This document shows positions 42,336 through 50,227 of a DNA stretch of 64,000 bases, in pieces. The number at the start of each line of letters is the position of its first letter. Positions within the stretch are counted from its first letter, which is position 1. The notes beneath the pieces are model-generated. The model was not told where the DNA came from. It was given only the letters and a program-made list of their open reading frames with translations, and ran no database searches. Source of the DNA: Lacisediminihabitans sp046156175 (lineage in GTDB: Bacteria; Actinomycetota; Actinomycetes; Actinomycetales; Microbacteriaceae); NCBI RefSeq assembly GCF_046156175.1, contig NZ_JAYLVL010000003.1:62001-126000 (forward strand), read 5' to 3'. The position numbers and the translations under genes were made by a program.

Positions 42336-43894
42336 GTGTCGGTCTCCACGTGAGGCACCACAGTGATCACGCCGGTCATCGGCACGAGGCCGCTGAGGCG
42401 CCCCGGCGAGAGCACATGGGCCACCTGCTCAGCCGACATGAGCCCGGCCGAGACCACGAGGTCCGCAATCGAAGCGTTCGTGGTGAGTGCGGTGTGGGCG
42501 AGGGAGGCGGATGCCGCGTAGCCGATGTACGGAGTGAGTGCGGTCACCACGCCAACAGAAGACTCCACCTGCGCCGCAAGCCGAGAGATGTTGGCGCTGA
42601 TGCCATCGACGCAGTTCACTCGCAGCGTGTAGCAGGCGTTCGTCATCCAGGCCAGGGACTGCAGGATGCTGTGGGCGATCACCGGTTCGAACGCATTCAG
42701 CTGCAGTTGACCGCCTTCCGCGGCGGCGGTGACCGTGGCATCCGCTCCGATCACGCTGAAGGCGACCTGGTTCACCACCTCCGGAATCACCGGGTTGACC
42801 TTGCCGGGCATGATCGACGATCCGGCCTGCCGCGGCGGCAGGTTGATCTCGCCGAGACCGGCCTGCGGTCCGCTCGAGAGCAGTCGGAGGTCGTTGCAGA
42901 TCTTCGACAGCTTCACGGCCGCGCGCTTGAGGGTGCCGCTCAGCGTCATGAAGATGCCGGCGTCCGAGGTCGCCTCGATCAGGTCCGCCGCGGTCTCCAT
43001 CGGGATTCCGGTGATCTCCACCAGGTGGCGGCAGACCGCTTCCGCGTAACGCGGATCGGCGGTGATCCCAGTGCCGATGGCGGTCGCACCCATGTTGATC
43101 TCGTTGAGCCACGGGATGATCTCGCCGAGACGGTCGTAGTCTTCGGCGAGGGTGTGGGCGAAGCCGCTGAACTCCTGGCCGAGGGTCATCGGTACGGCAT
43201 CCTGCATCTGGGTGCGTCCCACCTTGAGCACGTCCGCGAACTCCACTCCCTTGCGGGCGAAGGAATGCGTGAGCAGGCGGTGCTCCTCCAGCAGGCGCTG
43301 CACCCCGAAGACCATCGCGAGTTTGATCGCGGTCGGATACACGTCGTTGGTCGACTGGCTGCGGTTCACATCATCGATCGGGTGGAAATGCGAGTAGTCG
43401 CCGAACTCGTAGCCGAGGATCTCGAGGCCGCGGTTGGCGATCACCTCGTTGGTGTTCATGTTCGTTGAGGTGCCTGCACCGCCCTGGATCACACCCACCG
43501 CGAACTCGTCGTGGAGCGCCCCGCCGACGATCTCCTCGCAGACGCGCTCGATCAGATCGGCCTTCTCGGCATCCAGCACGCCGAGTTCCTTATTGGCACG
43601 GGCCGCCGCCTGCTTCACCTGGGCGAGGGCGCGGATCAGGTCGCGGTAGACCGAAATGGGCCGACGCGTGATGGGGAAGTTCTCGAGCGCCCGGGCGGTG
43701 TGGATGCCCCAATAGGCATCTGCGGGAATCTCCATGCTGCCGAGGGAGTCGCTTTCGATCCGCGTGCGAATGCGTGTGCCGGGCGGTCCGTCCATTCCCG
43801 GGATGGCCGGCAGATCGGCGACGGAATCGTCTCGCCTCGTCTTCTCCGCACCCTGTTCGACGAATTGGTCGCTCAACACATTCCCTGCATTCAC
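42329..43894 (-). CDS. aspA: Aspartate ammonia-lyase
   Basis: Converts aspartate to fumarate and ammonia. 521 aa, longer than the usual about 470 because of a 48-residue N-terminal extension. Signatures: RIESDSLGSMEIPADAYWGIHTARALENFPI near 46, QGGAGTSTNMNTNEVIANR near 140 and GSSIMPGKVNPVIPEV near 363 (the fumarase/aspartase signature with the catalytic Ser in the flexible loop). Aspartase rather than fumarase is indicated by the GTG/TSTNMNTNE block and overall similarity. The start GTG 43894 has GGAG 7 nt upstream; ATG 43795 would give a product closer to the usual length. Its end is in a stop-anchored repeat next to copy R2 of the dispersed element. Confidence 0.9.
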   Translation of the reverse strand: MNAGNVLSDQFVEQGAEKTRRDDSVADLPAIPGMDGPPGTRIRTRIESDSLGSMEIPADAYWGIHTARALENFPITRRPISVYRDLIRALAQVKQAAARANKELGVLDAEKADLIERVCEEIVGGALHDEFAVGVIQGGAGTSTNMNTNEVIANRGLEILGYEFGDYSHFHPIDDVNRSQSTNDVYPTAIKLAMVFGVQRLLEEHRLLTHSFARKGVEFADVLKVGRTQMQDAVPMTLGQEFSGFAHTLAEDYDRLGEIIPWLNEINMGATAIGTGITADPRYAEAVCRHLVEITGIPMETAADLIEATSDAGIFMTLSGTLKRAAVKLSKICNDLRLLSSGPQAGLGEINLPPRQAGSSIMPGKVNPVIPEVVNQVAFSVIGADATVTAAAEGGQLQLNAFEPVIAHSILQSLAWMTNACYTLRVNCVDGISANISRLAAQVESSVGVVTALTPYIGYAASASLAHTALTTNASIADLVVSAGLMSAEQVAHVLSPGRLSGLVPMTGVITVVPHVETDTE

Positions 43895-44226
43895 TGTGGC
43901 TCCATTGCCTCGTGGCTTTTCACCGCGCCGTTGTCCGATGCGGTCCGCGGTCCAGCACCGCGCTGGATATCGCGCTGGCGGCTCGATTGTGGCAATACCG
44001 CCGAGACGAGCTTAGCGATTCGTGAAGGGGATGGATGGTCTGTGGCAGGACCCCGCGAATGGCCTGGACTGCGCCCCCAACTGGGGCCAGCAGACGGCCA
44101 GAAACCCCCGGTCAGATGCTGTTCCGGGCGATAGGTTTAGCACACCCGAATGTTTAGCGTTACCCCGGAGCGCCCGTACTGGGTATCCATAGTTCCCAGG
44201 TAAAAGAGCCGACTTCAGGAGGGCAG
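43895..44226. other. Divergent intergenic region upstream of the DUF2510 pair
   Basis: 332 bp holding the start region of aspA (left) and of DUF2510 protein 1 (right). A CCC-N5-GGGG box is present at 44075-44086 (CCCCAACTGGGG), but the nearest hexamer, TCAGAT, is 25 bp away and poor, so its use is unproven. -10-like TAGCGT occurs at 44155-44160. No gene is seen. Confidence 0.5.
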
Positions 44227-45579
44227 ATGTTCGAGGACGACGTGACAGTGCCGGCCGGCTGGTATCCGGACCCCATGGGTCTGCCCCAGCTTCGCTGGTG
44301 GAACAATCACGCCTGGACCGAACTCACCACAGAGGCCCGCCCGCCACTGGTGGTGCAGACCGCCACTCGCCTCGCCTATGCGGATGACGAACTGCCGACC
44401 CGCCGCCAGCAGCGCGAGCAGCGCGAACGCGACGAAGAATACGCCACCCTCGCCACCGACGAGGGCGATGCGAGGGATGCGGCGGCAGCCCACTCTCCGC
44501 TCACCGTGACGCTGCGGGAGATCGATCCCCCGGCATCCGCCGAGGCTGATCTCGATCTAGATGACGACGCCGGCTCCGGCTCCGGAACGGCAGCCTTCGA
44601 TCACACAGAGGACGATGACGACGCTGCCGACCCGGGTGATCGCGCTTCTCCTTCGATTCCGACCCCCTCTGCGGACACGAGACCCGCTGCCGGGCGTCCG
44701 ACGGGACCGATAGAGAACGTCGACACCATCGACTACGACTCGATCGATTACGACTCGATCGATGCCCAGCCTCTCGACTTCACGCCGAAGCCTTCCGCCC
44801 CCACCCATTCCGAGTCTTTCGAGGCGCTGTTCCAGCCTCGTTCGGCCGAACCCGCCCGCGAGGAGTCCACCCCCCAGCGGGAGCGGGCAACCCCCGACTC
44901 GCGACCGGAAGAAGACCGGGAGGCGTACACCGATTCCTTCGATGGTCGTCGGTCCGCGTCGAGGTTGCCGATCTACACCGCGCCGGTCTGGATCATCGCC
45001 CTCGTCCCCCTGCTCCTCCTCGTCTTCAGCCTCCTGCTCCTCCTCGGCTTCGGCTCCAGCCTCAACATGTGGGTCACCCCCGCAATCTGGGGCATCTCCT
45101 ACCTCGCCGTCGTCATCCTCGCCATCGCCGACCGCGCCGCCCTCGGACACGCCGGATACGAACACCGCGCCAGCTGGGCCTGGGCCCTGCTCACCGCCCC
45201 CGTCTACCTCCTCGCCCGCTCCATGAGCCTCTCCAAAGTCGGCCCCCTCGGATTCGCCCCCGTCCTCGTCTGGGCCGCCCTCGGCATCCTCCAAATCGGA
45301 TCCGTCCTCGTCGTGCCCGGCCTCATCATCTCCGCACTGCCCAACGTCTTCGCCACCCAAGCCGAACAATCCATCGCCTCCGACGCATCCATCATCGGAG
45401 TCGACCTCGCGGTGACATGCTCGCCTGCGCTTCCGGTGCTCGTGGGCCAGACCTTCGACTGCGTGGCGACCAGCGGCAAAGATCACTACGACCTCACCGT
45501 GGTGCTGCAACGCACCAACGGATGGATCGATTGGCACGTCAGCGACTGGGGATACCTGCATGGAGCACCGACGACCTGA
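44227..45579 (+). CDS. DUF2510 membrane protein 1
   Basis: 450 aa. Residues 6-36 form a DUF2510 domain (AGWYPDPMGLPQLRWWNNHAWT). A long acidic, disordered linker (60-240) includes a pentapeptide tandem repeat DYDSI. Four hydrophobic helices follow (about 250-375), then an external domain of about 60 residues with two cysteines (VTCSPALPVLVGQTFDC, like DUF4333). It shares a 443-bp block (44956-45398) with protein 2, identical except one base, while linkers and C-termini differ. ATG 44227 has GGAGGGCAG upstream. DUF2510 proteins are common in Actinobacteria and have no proven role; a membrane-surface scaffold is possible. Confidence 0.85.
   Translation: MFEDDVTVPAGWYPDPMGLPQLRWWNNHAWTELTTEARPPLVVQTATRLAYADDELPTRRQQREQRERDEEYATLATDEGDARDAAAAHSPLTVTLREIDPPASAEADLDLDDDAGSGSGTAAFDHTEDDDDAADPGDRASPSIPTPSADTRPAAGRPTGPIENVDTIDYDSIDYDSIDAQPLDFTPKPSAPTHSESFEALFQPRSAEPAREESTPQRERATPDSRPEEDREAYTDSFDGRRSASRLPIYTAPVWIIALVPLLLLVFSLLLLLGFGSSLNMWVTPAIWGISYLAVVILAIADRAALGHAGYEHRASWAWALLTAPVYLLARSMSLSKVGPLGFAPVLVWAALGILQIGSVLVVPGLIISALPNVFATQAEQSIASDASIIGVDLAVTCSPALPVLVGQTFDCVATSGKDHYDLTVVLQRTNGWIDWHVSDWGYLHGAPTT
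44956..45398 (+). repeat. 443-bp near-identical block, copy 1
   Basis: Encodes the membrane part of DUF2510 protein 1. It matches 46354-46796 at all but one position as far as I can see (GGACACGCC against GGACGCGCC, His to Arg). Codons are unlike the surroundings: all three Gln codons are CAA and nearly every other codon ends in C. Confidence 0.9.
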
Positions 45580-45699
45580 GCTCGTGTGCGGGGATAGAGC
45601 ACACGTTGTCGGTCCCGCGTGCACCGAGAAAATACTGCGGGATGCCCCGAAGACCGAATTCCCACTAATCTGGCCATGAAGCCGACTGCGAGAGGGCAG

Positions 45700-46974
45700 A
45701 TGTTCGAGGACGATGTGACAGTGCCGGCCGGCTGGTATCCGGACCCCATGGGTCTGCCCCAGCTTCGCTGGTGGAACAATCACGCTTGGACCGAACTCAC
45801 CACAGAGGCCCGCCCCCCGCTGGTGATGCAGGTTCCGACCCGTCTCGCCTACGCCGACGAGGAACTCCCCACCCGCCGGCAGCAACGCGAACAGCGGGAG
45901 CGCGACGAGCAACAGTCGGCACTCGGCACCGACGAAGACGACGTGCGGGATGGCGCGGATCGCCGGGCGCCCGCCAGCGTGACCCTGCGGGAGATCGATG
46001 CCCCGGTTTCCGACTCGACCGTCGAGGAACCCGCTGCGGTGGGCACCGGGGATTCCGCCGTCTTCGCCCCCGCAGAGAGCAGCCCCGAGCCCGCGGCAGC
46101 TGACGCCCCGATCGCCGTTGCTCCGATCCAGGATCTGGTCGACGATGAGCCGGTCGATGATGAGCCGGTGGATGACTGGGCGCACTCCGACGCCGGCGCC
46201 CGGGAAGTGTTCGTGCCCCGCACCGCATTCGGCGCGACCGAGGGCTCTGTCTTCGGAACGCCGGTGACCGCCGAGAGCGCACCGGAAGACCGCGCCGGAT
46301 TCGACGGGCCCGAAAGCCTGGAAGCGCGCTACAGAGATGATGGTCGCCGTTCTGCGTCGAGGTTGCCGATCTACACCGCGCCGGTCTGGATCATCGCCCT
46401 CGTCCCCCTGCTCCTCCTCGTCTTCAGCCTCCTGCTCCTCCTCGGCTTCGGCTCCAGCCTCAACATGTGGGTCACCCCCGCAATCTGGGGCATCTCCTAC
46501 CTCGCCGTCGTCATCCTCGCCATCGCCGACCGCGCCGCCCTCGGACGCGCCGGATACGAACACCGCGCCAGCTGGGCCTGGGCCCTGCTCACCGCCCCCG
46601 TCTACCTCCTCGCCCGCTCCATGAGCCTCTCCAAAGTCGGCCCCCTCGGATTCGCCCCCGTCCTCGTCTGGGCCGCCCTCGGCATCCTCCAAATCGGATC
46701 CGTCCTCGTCGTGCCCGGCCTCATCATCTCCGCACTGCCCAACGTCTTCGCCACCCAAGCCGAACAATCCATCGCCTCCGACGCATCCATCATCGGTGCG
46801 GACATCGTCGTGGACTGCGCGAAGAACCTGCCGGTCATCATCGGCCAGAGCTTCACCTGTTCTGCGACGAATGCGAAGAACGATCCATTCACGATCGCGG
46901 TCTCGTTGCAGCGCACCAACGGGTGGATCGACTGGCACGTGGAGGACTGGGGCATCTACACGCTCTCGCGCTGA
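45700..46974 (+). CDS. DUF2510 membrane protein 2
   Basis: 424-aa tandem paralogue of the preceding gene: same DUF2510 N-terminus (AGWYPDPMGLPQLRWWNNHAWT), acidic linker with tandem pentapeptides DDEPV, four membrane helices (identical but for one residue) and a two-cysteine C-terminal domain (VVDCAKNLPVIIGQSFTC). ATG 45700 has GAGAGGGCAG upstream, a copy of the site before protein 1. Linker and C-terminal domain have diverged freely, which suggests they interact with different partners while sharing the membrane module. The gap to gene 1 is 120 bp, without a terminator, so the two may be cotranscribed. Confidence 0.85.
   Translation: MFEDDVTVPAGWYPDPMGLPQLRWWNNHAWTELTTEARPPLVMQVPTRLAYADEELPTRRQQREQRERDEQQSALGTDEDDVRDGADRRAPASVTLREIDAPVSDSTVEEPAAVGTGDSAVFAPAESSPEPAAADAPIAVAPIQDLVDDEPVDDEPVDDWAHSDAGAREVFVPRTAFGATEGSVFGTPVTAESAPEDRAGFDGPESLEARYRDDGRRSASRLPIYTAPVWIIALVPLLLLVFSLLLLLGFGSSLNMWVTPAIWGISYLAVVILAIADRAALGRAGYEHRASWAWALLTAPVYLLARSMSLSKVGPLGFAPVLVWAALGILQIGSVLVVPGLIISALPNVFATQAEQSIASDASIIGADIVVDCAKNLPVIIGQSFTCSATNAKNDPFTIAVSLQRTNGWIDWHVEDWGIYTLSR
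46354..46796 (+). repeat. 443-bp near-identical block, copy 2
   Basis: Second copy of the block at 44956-45398, spaced 1398 bp away in direct orientation. The near identity ends sharply at both sides, as expected for gene conversion or a recent exchange. Confidence 0.9.
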
Positions 46975-47043
46975 CTCTCTTCGGGTCCGCCTTCCTCGCT
47001 CATCGAGGCGGGAGGATAGCCCGGTGAGGATTAGGGTGAAACG

Positions 47044-48519
47044 ATGCCCCCTTCCCCGGACCGTTCCCTCACGACCGCCGAGCGTGCACGCCTGACCAAG
47101 CGGCCGAGCGACCGGGCGATCACCACCACTCTGGCTCTCACCGGCCTCATCGCGGCGTTCATGCAGACTCTCGTCACGCCGATCATCCCGCGCCTGCCAG
47201 ACTTCCTCGACACGACGACGGCGGATGCCACGTGGGTCCTGACCTCCACGCTCCTCGCCGCCGCGATCTCCACGCCGATCAGCGGACGCCTCGGCGACAT
47301 GTACGGGAAGCGCCGCGTCGTCATGGTGCTCCTGATGCTCATGGCCGGCGGATCCATCATCTCCGCGCTCTCCAACACGCTGATTCCGATGATCGTCGGG
47401 CGGGAGTTCCAAGGCGTCGGGCTGGGGGTGATCGCCCTGGGGATCAGCATCCTGCGGGACGTCATCCACCCCCGCAACCTCGGCGGCGCCGTCGCCCTGG
47501 TCAGCGCGACGCTCGGCGTCGGCGGCGCCGTCGGACTTCCGGTAGCCGCCCTGATCGCCCAGAACTTCGACTACCACTACCTGTTCTGGCTGGCCACCGC
47601 CCTCGCGATCGTCGCGATCGTGCTTGTCGGCTCCATCGTGCCGGTATCGACGCTGCGGGCGGGCGGGCGGTTCGACTTCCTCGGCGCGGTCGGATTCGGC
47701 ATCGGTCTCGTCGGTATCCTGCTCGCCATCTCCAAGGGCGGCGAATGGGGATGGACCAGCCCGACGACGCTCGGCCTGCTGATCGGAGGTGTCGTCGTGC
47801 TGCTGGTGTGGGGAGTGGTCGAACTGCGCACCACAGATGCACTCGTGGACCTGCGGGTGGCGGCCCGACGGCCGGTGTTGCTCACCAACCTCGCCTCGAT
47901 CTCGGTGGGCTTCGCCTTCTTCATCACGACCGCGGCGCTGCCCGTGCTGCTCGAAGCTCCGACCAGCACCGGGGTCGGGCTCGGCCAGACGCTCATCGTG
48001 TCGAGCCTCTGCCTGATGCCTCTCGGACTGGTGATGTTCGCGATGTCCCCCGTTGCCGCCCGGCTGTCCACCGCCCGCGGTCCTCGCACCAGTCTCATCC
48101 TCGGCGGCCTGATCATCACCGTGGCCTTCGCCGTCGCCATCTGGCTGCACAGCGAGATCTGGCACGTCATCCTCGTGTCCACGATCGTCGGCTTCGGCGT
48201 CGGCTTCGCCTATTCGGCGATGCCCACGCTCATCATGCGGGTCGTGCCCCCCACCGAGACGGCAGCGGCCAACGGTCTCAATTCGGTGATGCGCACCCTC
48301 GGATCGACGATCGCCGCCACCGTGGTCGGCCTCATCATCTCCTCGCACCTGGTCATCTCCGGCGGTACGGCGATCCCGACGAGCGAGGCCTTCCGCATCA
48401 TCTTCACGATCGGAAGCAGCGTGGCCCTCGTCGGTGCGATCGTGGCATTCTTCATTCCCCGCCGCGGCCGCGAATACGGCAACACCGCCAGCATGCCTAT
48501 CACCCTCCCCGAGCGCTGA
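47044..48519 (+). CDS. MFS drug exporter, DHA2-like
   Basis: 491 aa, about 14 hydrophobic helices. The opening ALTGLIAAFMQTLVTPIIPRLPDFL has the drug exporter pattern; GRLGDMYGKRRVVMV is motif A; VGREFQGVGLGVIALG near 118 and ATLGVGGAVGLPVAAL near 158 are motifs B and C. Motif C supports antiport/export. The substrate is unknown. ATG 47044 is 6 nt after TAGGGT, so leaderless. It runs 16 bp ahead of the PabC-like gene, which has its own hexamer inside the gap. Confidence 0.88.
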   Translation: MPPSPDRSLTTAERARLTKRPSDRAITTTLALTGLIAAFMQTLVTPIIPRLPDFLDTTTADATWVLTSTLLAAAISTPISGRLGDMYGKRRVVMVLLMLMAGGSIISALSNTLIPMIVGREFQGVGLGVIALGISILRDVIHPRNLGGAVALVSATLGVGGAVGLPVAALIAQNFDYHYLFWLATALAIVAIVLVGSIVPVSTLRAGGRFDFLGAVGFGIGLVGILLAISKGGEWGWTSPTTLGLLIGGVVVLLVWGVVELRTTDALVDLRVAARRPVLLTNLASISVGFAFFITTAALPVLLEAPTSTGVGLGQTLIVSSLCLMPLGLVMFAMSPVAARLSTARGPRTSLILGGLIITVAFAVAIWLHSEIWHVILVSTIVGFGVGFAYSAMPTLIMRVVPPTETAAANGLNSVMRTLGSTIAATVVGLIISSHLVISGGTAIPTSEAFRIIFTIGSSVALVGAIVAFFIPRRGREYGNTASMPITLPER

Positions 48520-48535
48520 GCGGCAGAATGGCACA

Positions 48536-49426
48536 GTGCCCTCCTCTGCCCTGATCCTGCTCAACCGGCCGTCGGCGTCGGCCCCTCCGCACCGTGTCGG
48601 CGCACCGGATCTCACGGAGTTCGACCCGCTCGATCCGGTGCTCAGTGCGCTGGACCTCGCCGCGACCCGTGGCGATGGCATTTTCGAGACGATCGGCGTC
48701 GGCCAGGGCGCACCGCAGGCGCTCGCACACCACCTCCGGCGGTTCGGGGAATCGGCGCGACTGCTCGAGCTGCCGGCACCGGATGTCGCGGCCTGGCGTG
48801 ACGCGATCACCGCCGCGATCGCCGCGATCGACCCGGTCGAAGAAGCTTCCGTGAAGATCGTGCTGAGCAGAGGGATCGAGGGCGACGACCGCCCCACCGG
48901 CTGGGCGTTCGCGAGCGCCTCTCCAGACCACACCGCCGCGCGAGGCGACGGGATCTCCGTGGTCACGCTCGATCGCGGATACCGGCACGACGTGGAGAAC
49001 ACCTCCCCGTGGCTTCTGGCCGGGGCGAAGACGCTCAGCTACGCCGTGAACCGCGCGGTGATGCGGGAGGCCGCCCGGCGCGACGCCGACGACGTCATCT
49101 TCGTTTCGAGCGACGGCTACGTGCTCGAGGGGCCGACGTCGACCGTGGTCTACCGGCTGGGCAACCGCATCCTCACCCCGGGGCCGAGGCTCGGCATCCT
49201 CGACGGCACGACCCAGTCGAACATCTTCCGGTACGCCGCGAATCAGGGGCTGCAGACGGGTCTCGCACAGCCCTCACCCGCCGACCTCAGAACGGCGGAT
49301 GCCGTGTGGCTGGCCTCGAGCGTTCGGCTGGCCGCACCGGTGAATCGCCTCGACGGGCTCGACCTTCCCGTCGACCGGGAGTTGACCGCGGGGATGAACG
49401 CCTTCCTGCTCGCGGTGCGCGAGTAG
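48536..49426 (+). CDS. pabC: Class IV PLP enzyme, aminodeoxychorismate lyase-like
   Basis: 296-aa PLP enzyme of the branched-chain aminotransferase/PabC group, the last step in p-aminobenzoate (folate) synthesis if the assignment is right. GDGIFETIGVGQG near 43 and LLAGAKTLSYAVNRAVMREA near 160 (Schiff-base Lys in AKTLSYA) with DDVIFVSSDGYVLEGPTSTVV near 187 and GILDGTTQSNIF near 221 are the typical set. An aminotransferase of D-amino acids cannot be excluded. GTG 48536 lies 6 nt after CAGAAT; longer starts lie in the preceding gene. pabA/pabB are not in the window. Confidence 0.82.
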   Translation: MPSSALILLNRPSASAPPHRVGAPDLTEFDPLDPVLSALDLAATRGDGIFETIGVGQGAPQALAHHLRRFGESARLLELPAPDVAAWRDAITAAIAAIDPVEEASVKIVLSRGIEGDDRPTGWAFASASPDHTAARGDGISVVTLDRGYRHDVENTSPWLLAGAKTLSYAVNRAVMREAARRDADDVIFVSSDGYVLEGPTSTVVYRLGNRILTPGPRLGILDGTTQSNIFRYAANQGLQTGLAQPSPADLRTADAVWLASSVRLAAPVNRLDGLDLPVDRELTAGMNAFLLAVRE

Positions 49427-49471
49427 ACCTCCCGCGATCCGCTCCGCCGACTCTCGCCCGGGATTCCCGTC

Positions 49472-49876
49472 TCAGACCGCGGCGCGCACCAGCCGCAGGA
49501 GTGCAGCGGCATAGGCGTCGGCCGGCTCGGCGGCTTCCCATTCGGTGCGTTCCCCGGTGACGACGACGGCAACGGTGTACCCCGAGGCTGAGCGCGCCAG
49601 CGAGTCGAAGGTGCCGCCGAGCAGCTCGCGCAACTGGTCTTCGCGCGGCAGCCACAGGGCATCCTCGATGGCGACCGAGTCCAGGGCCCACTCGGTGGTG
49701 CCGTTGAAGCCGAGAATCGTGCCGGTCTCGAACTCGTGGGACTCGATGGTCATATCGCTCACGACGAAGACATCACTCTCGAAGCCTTCACGGGTGATCA
49801 CGAAGGAGTCCCCGGAGACGGGGCGCCAGCGCACCCCGGCGGAGCGGAGATCATGAGCGAGGGATACGGAGATCAT
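49472..49876 (-). CDS. Conserved hypothetical protein, 134 aa
   Basis: Not recognised by function. Soluble protein starting MISVSLAHDLRSAGVRW, with DVFVVSDMTIESHEFETG, ILGFNGTTEWALDSV and ALWLPREDQLRELLGGTFDSLAR. I recall relatives in Microbacteriaceae sometimes labelled pilus assembly CpaE, with no support in the sequence. ATG 49876 lies 6 nt after CATAAT, a leaderless promoter. A second promoter, with a CCC-N5-GGGG box, lies at 50102-50060 on the same strand and would give a leader of about 175 nt; the frame stays open to an ATG at 49987, so a longer 171-aa form is possible. Confidence 0.68.
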   Translation of the reverse strand: MISVSLAHDLRSAGVRWRPVSGDSFVITREGFESDVFVVSDMTIESHEFETGTILGFNGTTEWALDSVAIEDALWLPREDQLRELLGGTFDSLARSASGYTVAVVVTGERTEWEAAEPADAYAAALLRLVRAAV

Positions 49877-50227
49877 GTGCTCATTATGAGGCAGCGAGTT
49901 GGGCGAACGGCGGGTCTTCAGCCTGCTCCCCGGGACGGGTCCATGGGGGCGACGACTTCGTATCTGCGAGGGCCGAAGATCGGGCATACCCCCGTATCCC
50001 GCCTTGCGACTCTCGCGAAGTCGCCGCCACCCAGGTGTCCCCCGGTGGTGCTATCTAGAACAATATTGGCTGATGAGACGCGTGTCTCCCCCCAGAGCGG
50101 GGTTCACCCGAACAGGGGGCACTACGGTGCCATCGCGTGTCAAGGGGTGCCCGATCCGCTCTGCGCTGCGTAGGGTAAGGAGAGTCCTATCGTCGGCGCT
50201 CAGCGCCCCCAAACGCTGGAGGTGCCC
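49877..50227. other. Divergent region upstream of maltokinase and the 134-aa protein gene
   Basis: 351 bp with an unusual density of signals: GCGACT (50006-50011) pairing with AGTCGC (50019-50024), a minus-strand promoter with box and palindrome at 50060-50102, and a plus-strand CCCGAACAGGGG (50107-50118) that does not fit the box consensus. The maltokinase promoter may be the TAGGGT at 50170-50175. Confidence 0.55.
50060..50102 (-). promoter_or_regulatory. CCC-N5-GGGG promoter with 14-bp palindrome
   Basis: Minus strand: CCCGCTCTGGGG (50101-50090), 24-bp spacer, TATTGT (50065-50060). Inside the spacer is a perfect palindrome GAGACGCGTGTCTC (50075-50088). It points towards the 134-aa protein gene, about 175 bp downstream. 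The palindrome could be an additional operator. Confidence 0.65.

Noticed and set aside
44075..44086. CCC-N5-GGGG box upstream of DUF2510 protein 1
   Set aside because: The box fits, but the only hexamer near 24 bp (TCAGAT, 25 bp) is poor and would start transcription about 100 bp before the gene; not counted as a member of the regulon.
44557..49002. A 4.4-kb open frame on the minus strand, 1481 codons, rich in Asp/Glu/Gly
   Set aside because: It runs antisense to five genes with clear family signatures (the two DUF2510 genes, MFS, PabC-like). Strong G/C bias at third positions removes stops from the opposite strand. The sequence is low-complexity and follows the coding codons of the real genes.
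50107..50118. CCCGAACAGGGG upstream of maltokinase
   Set aside because: The inner five bases do not end in (C/T)T like the others and no hexamer lies 24 bp away.
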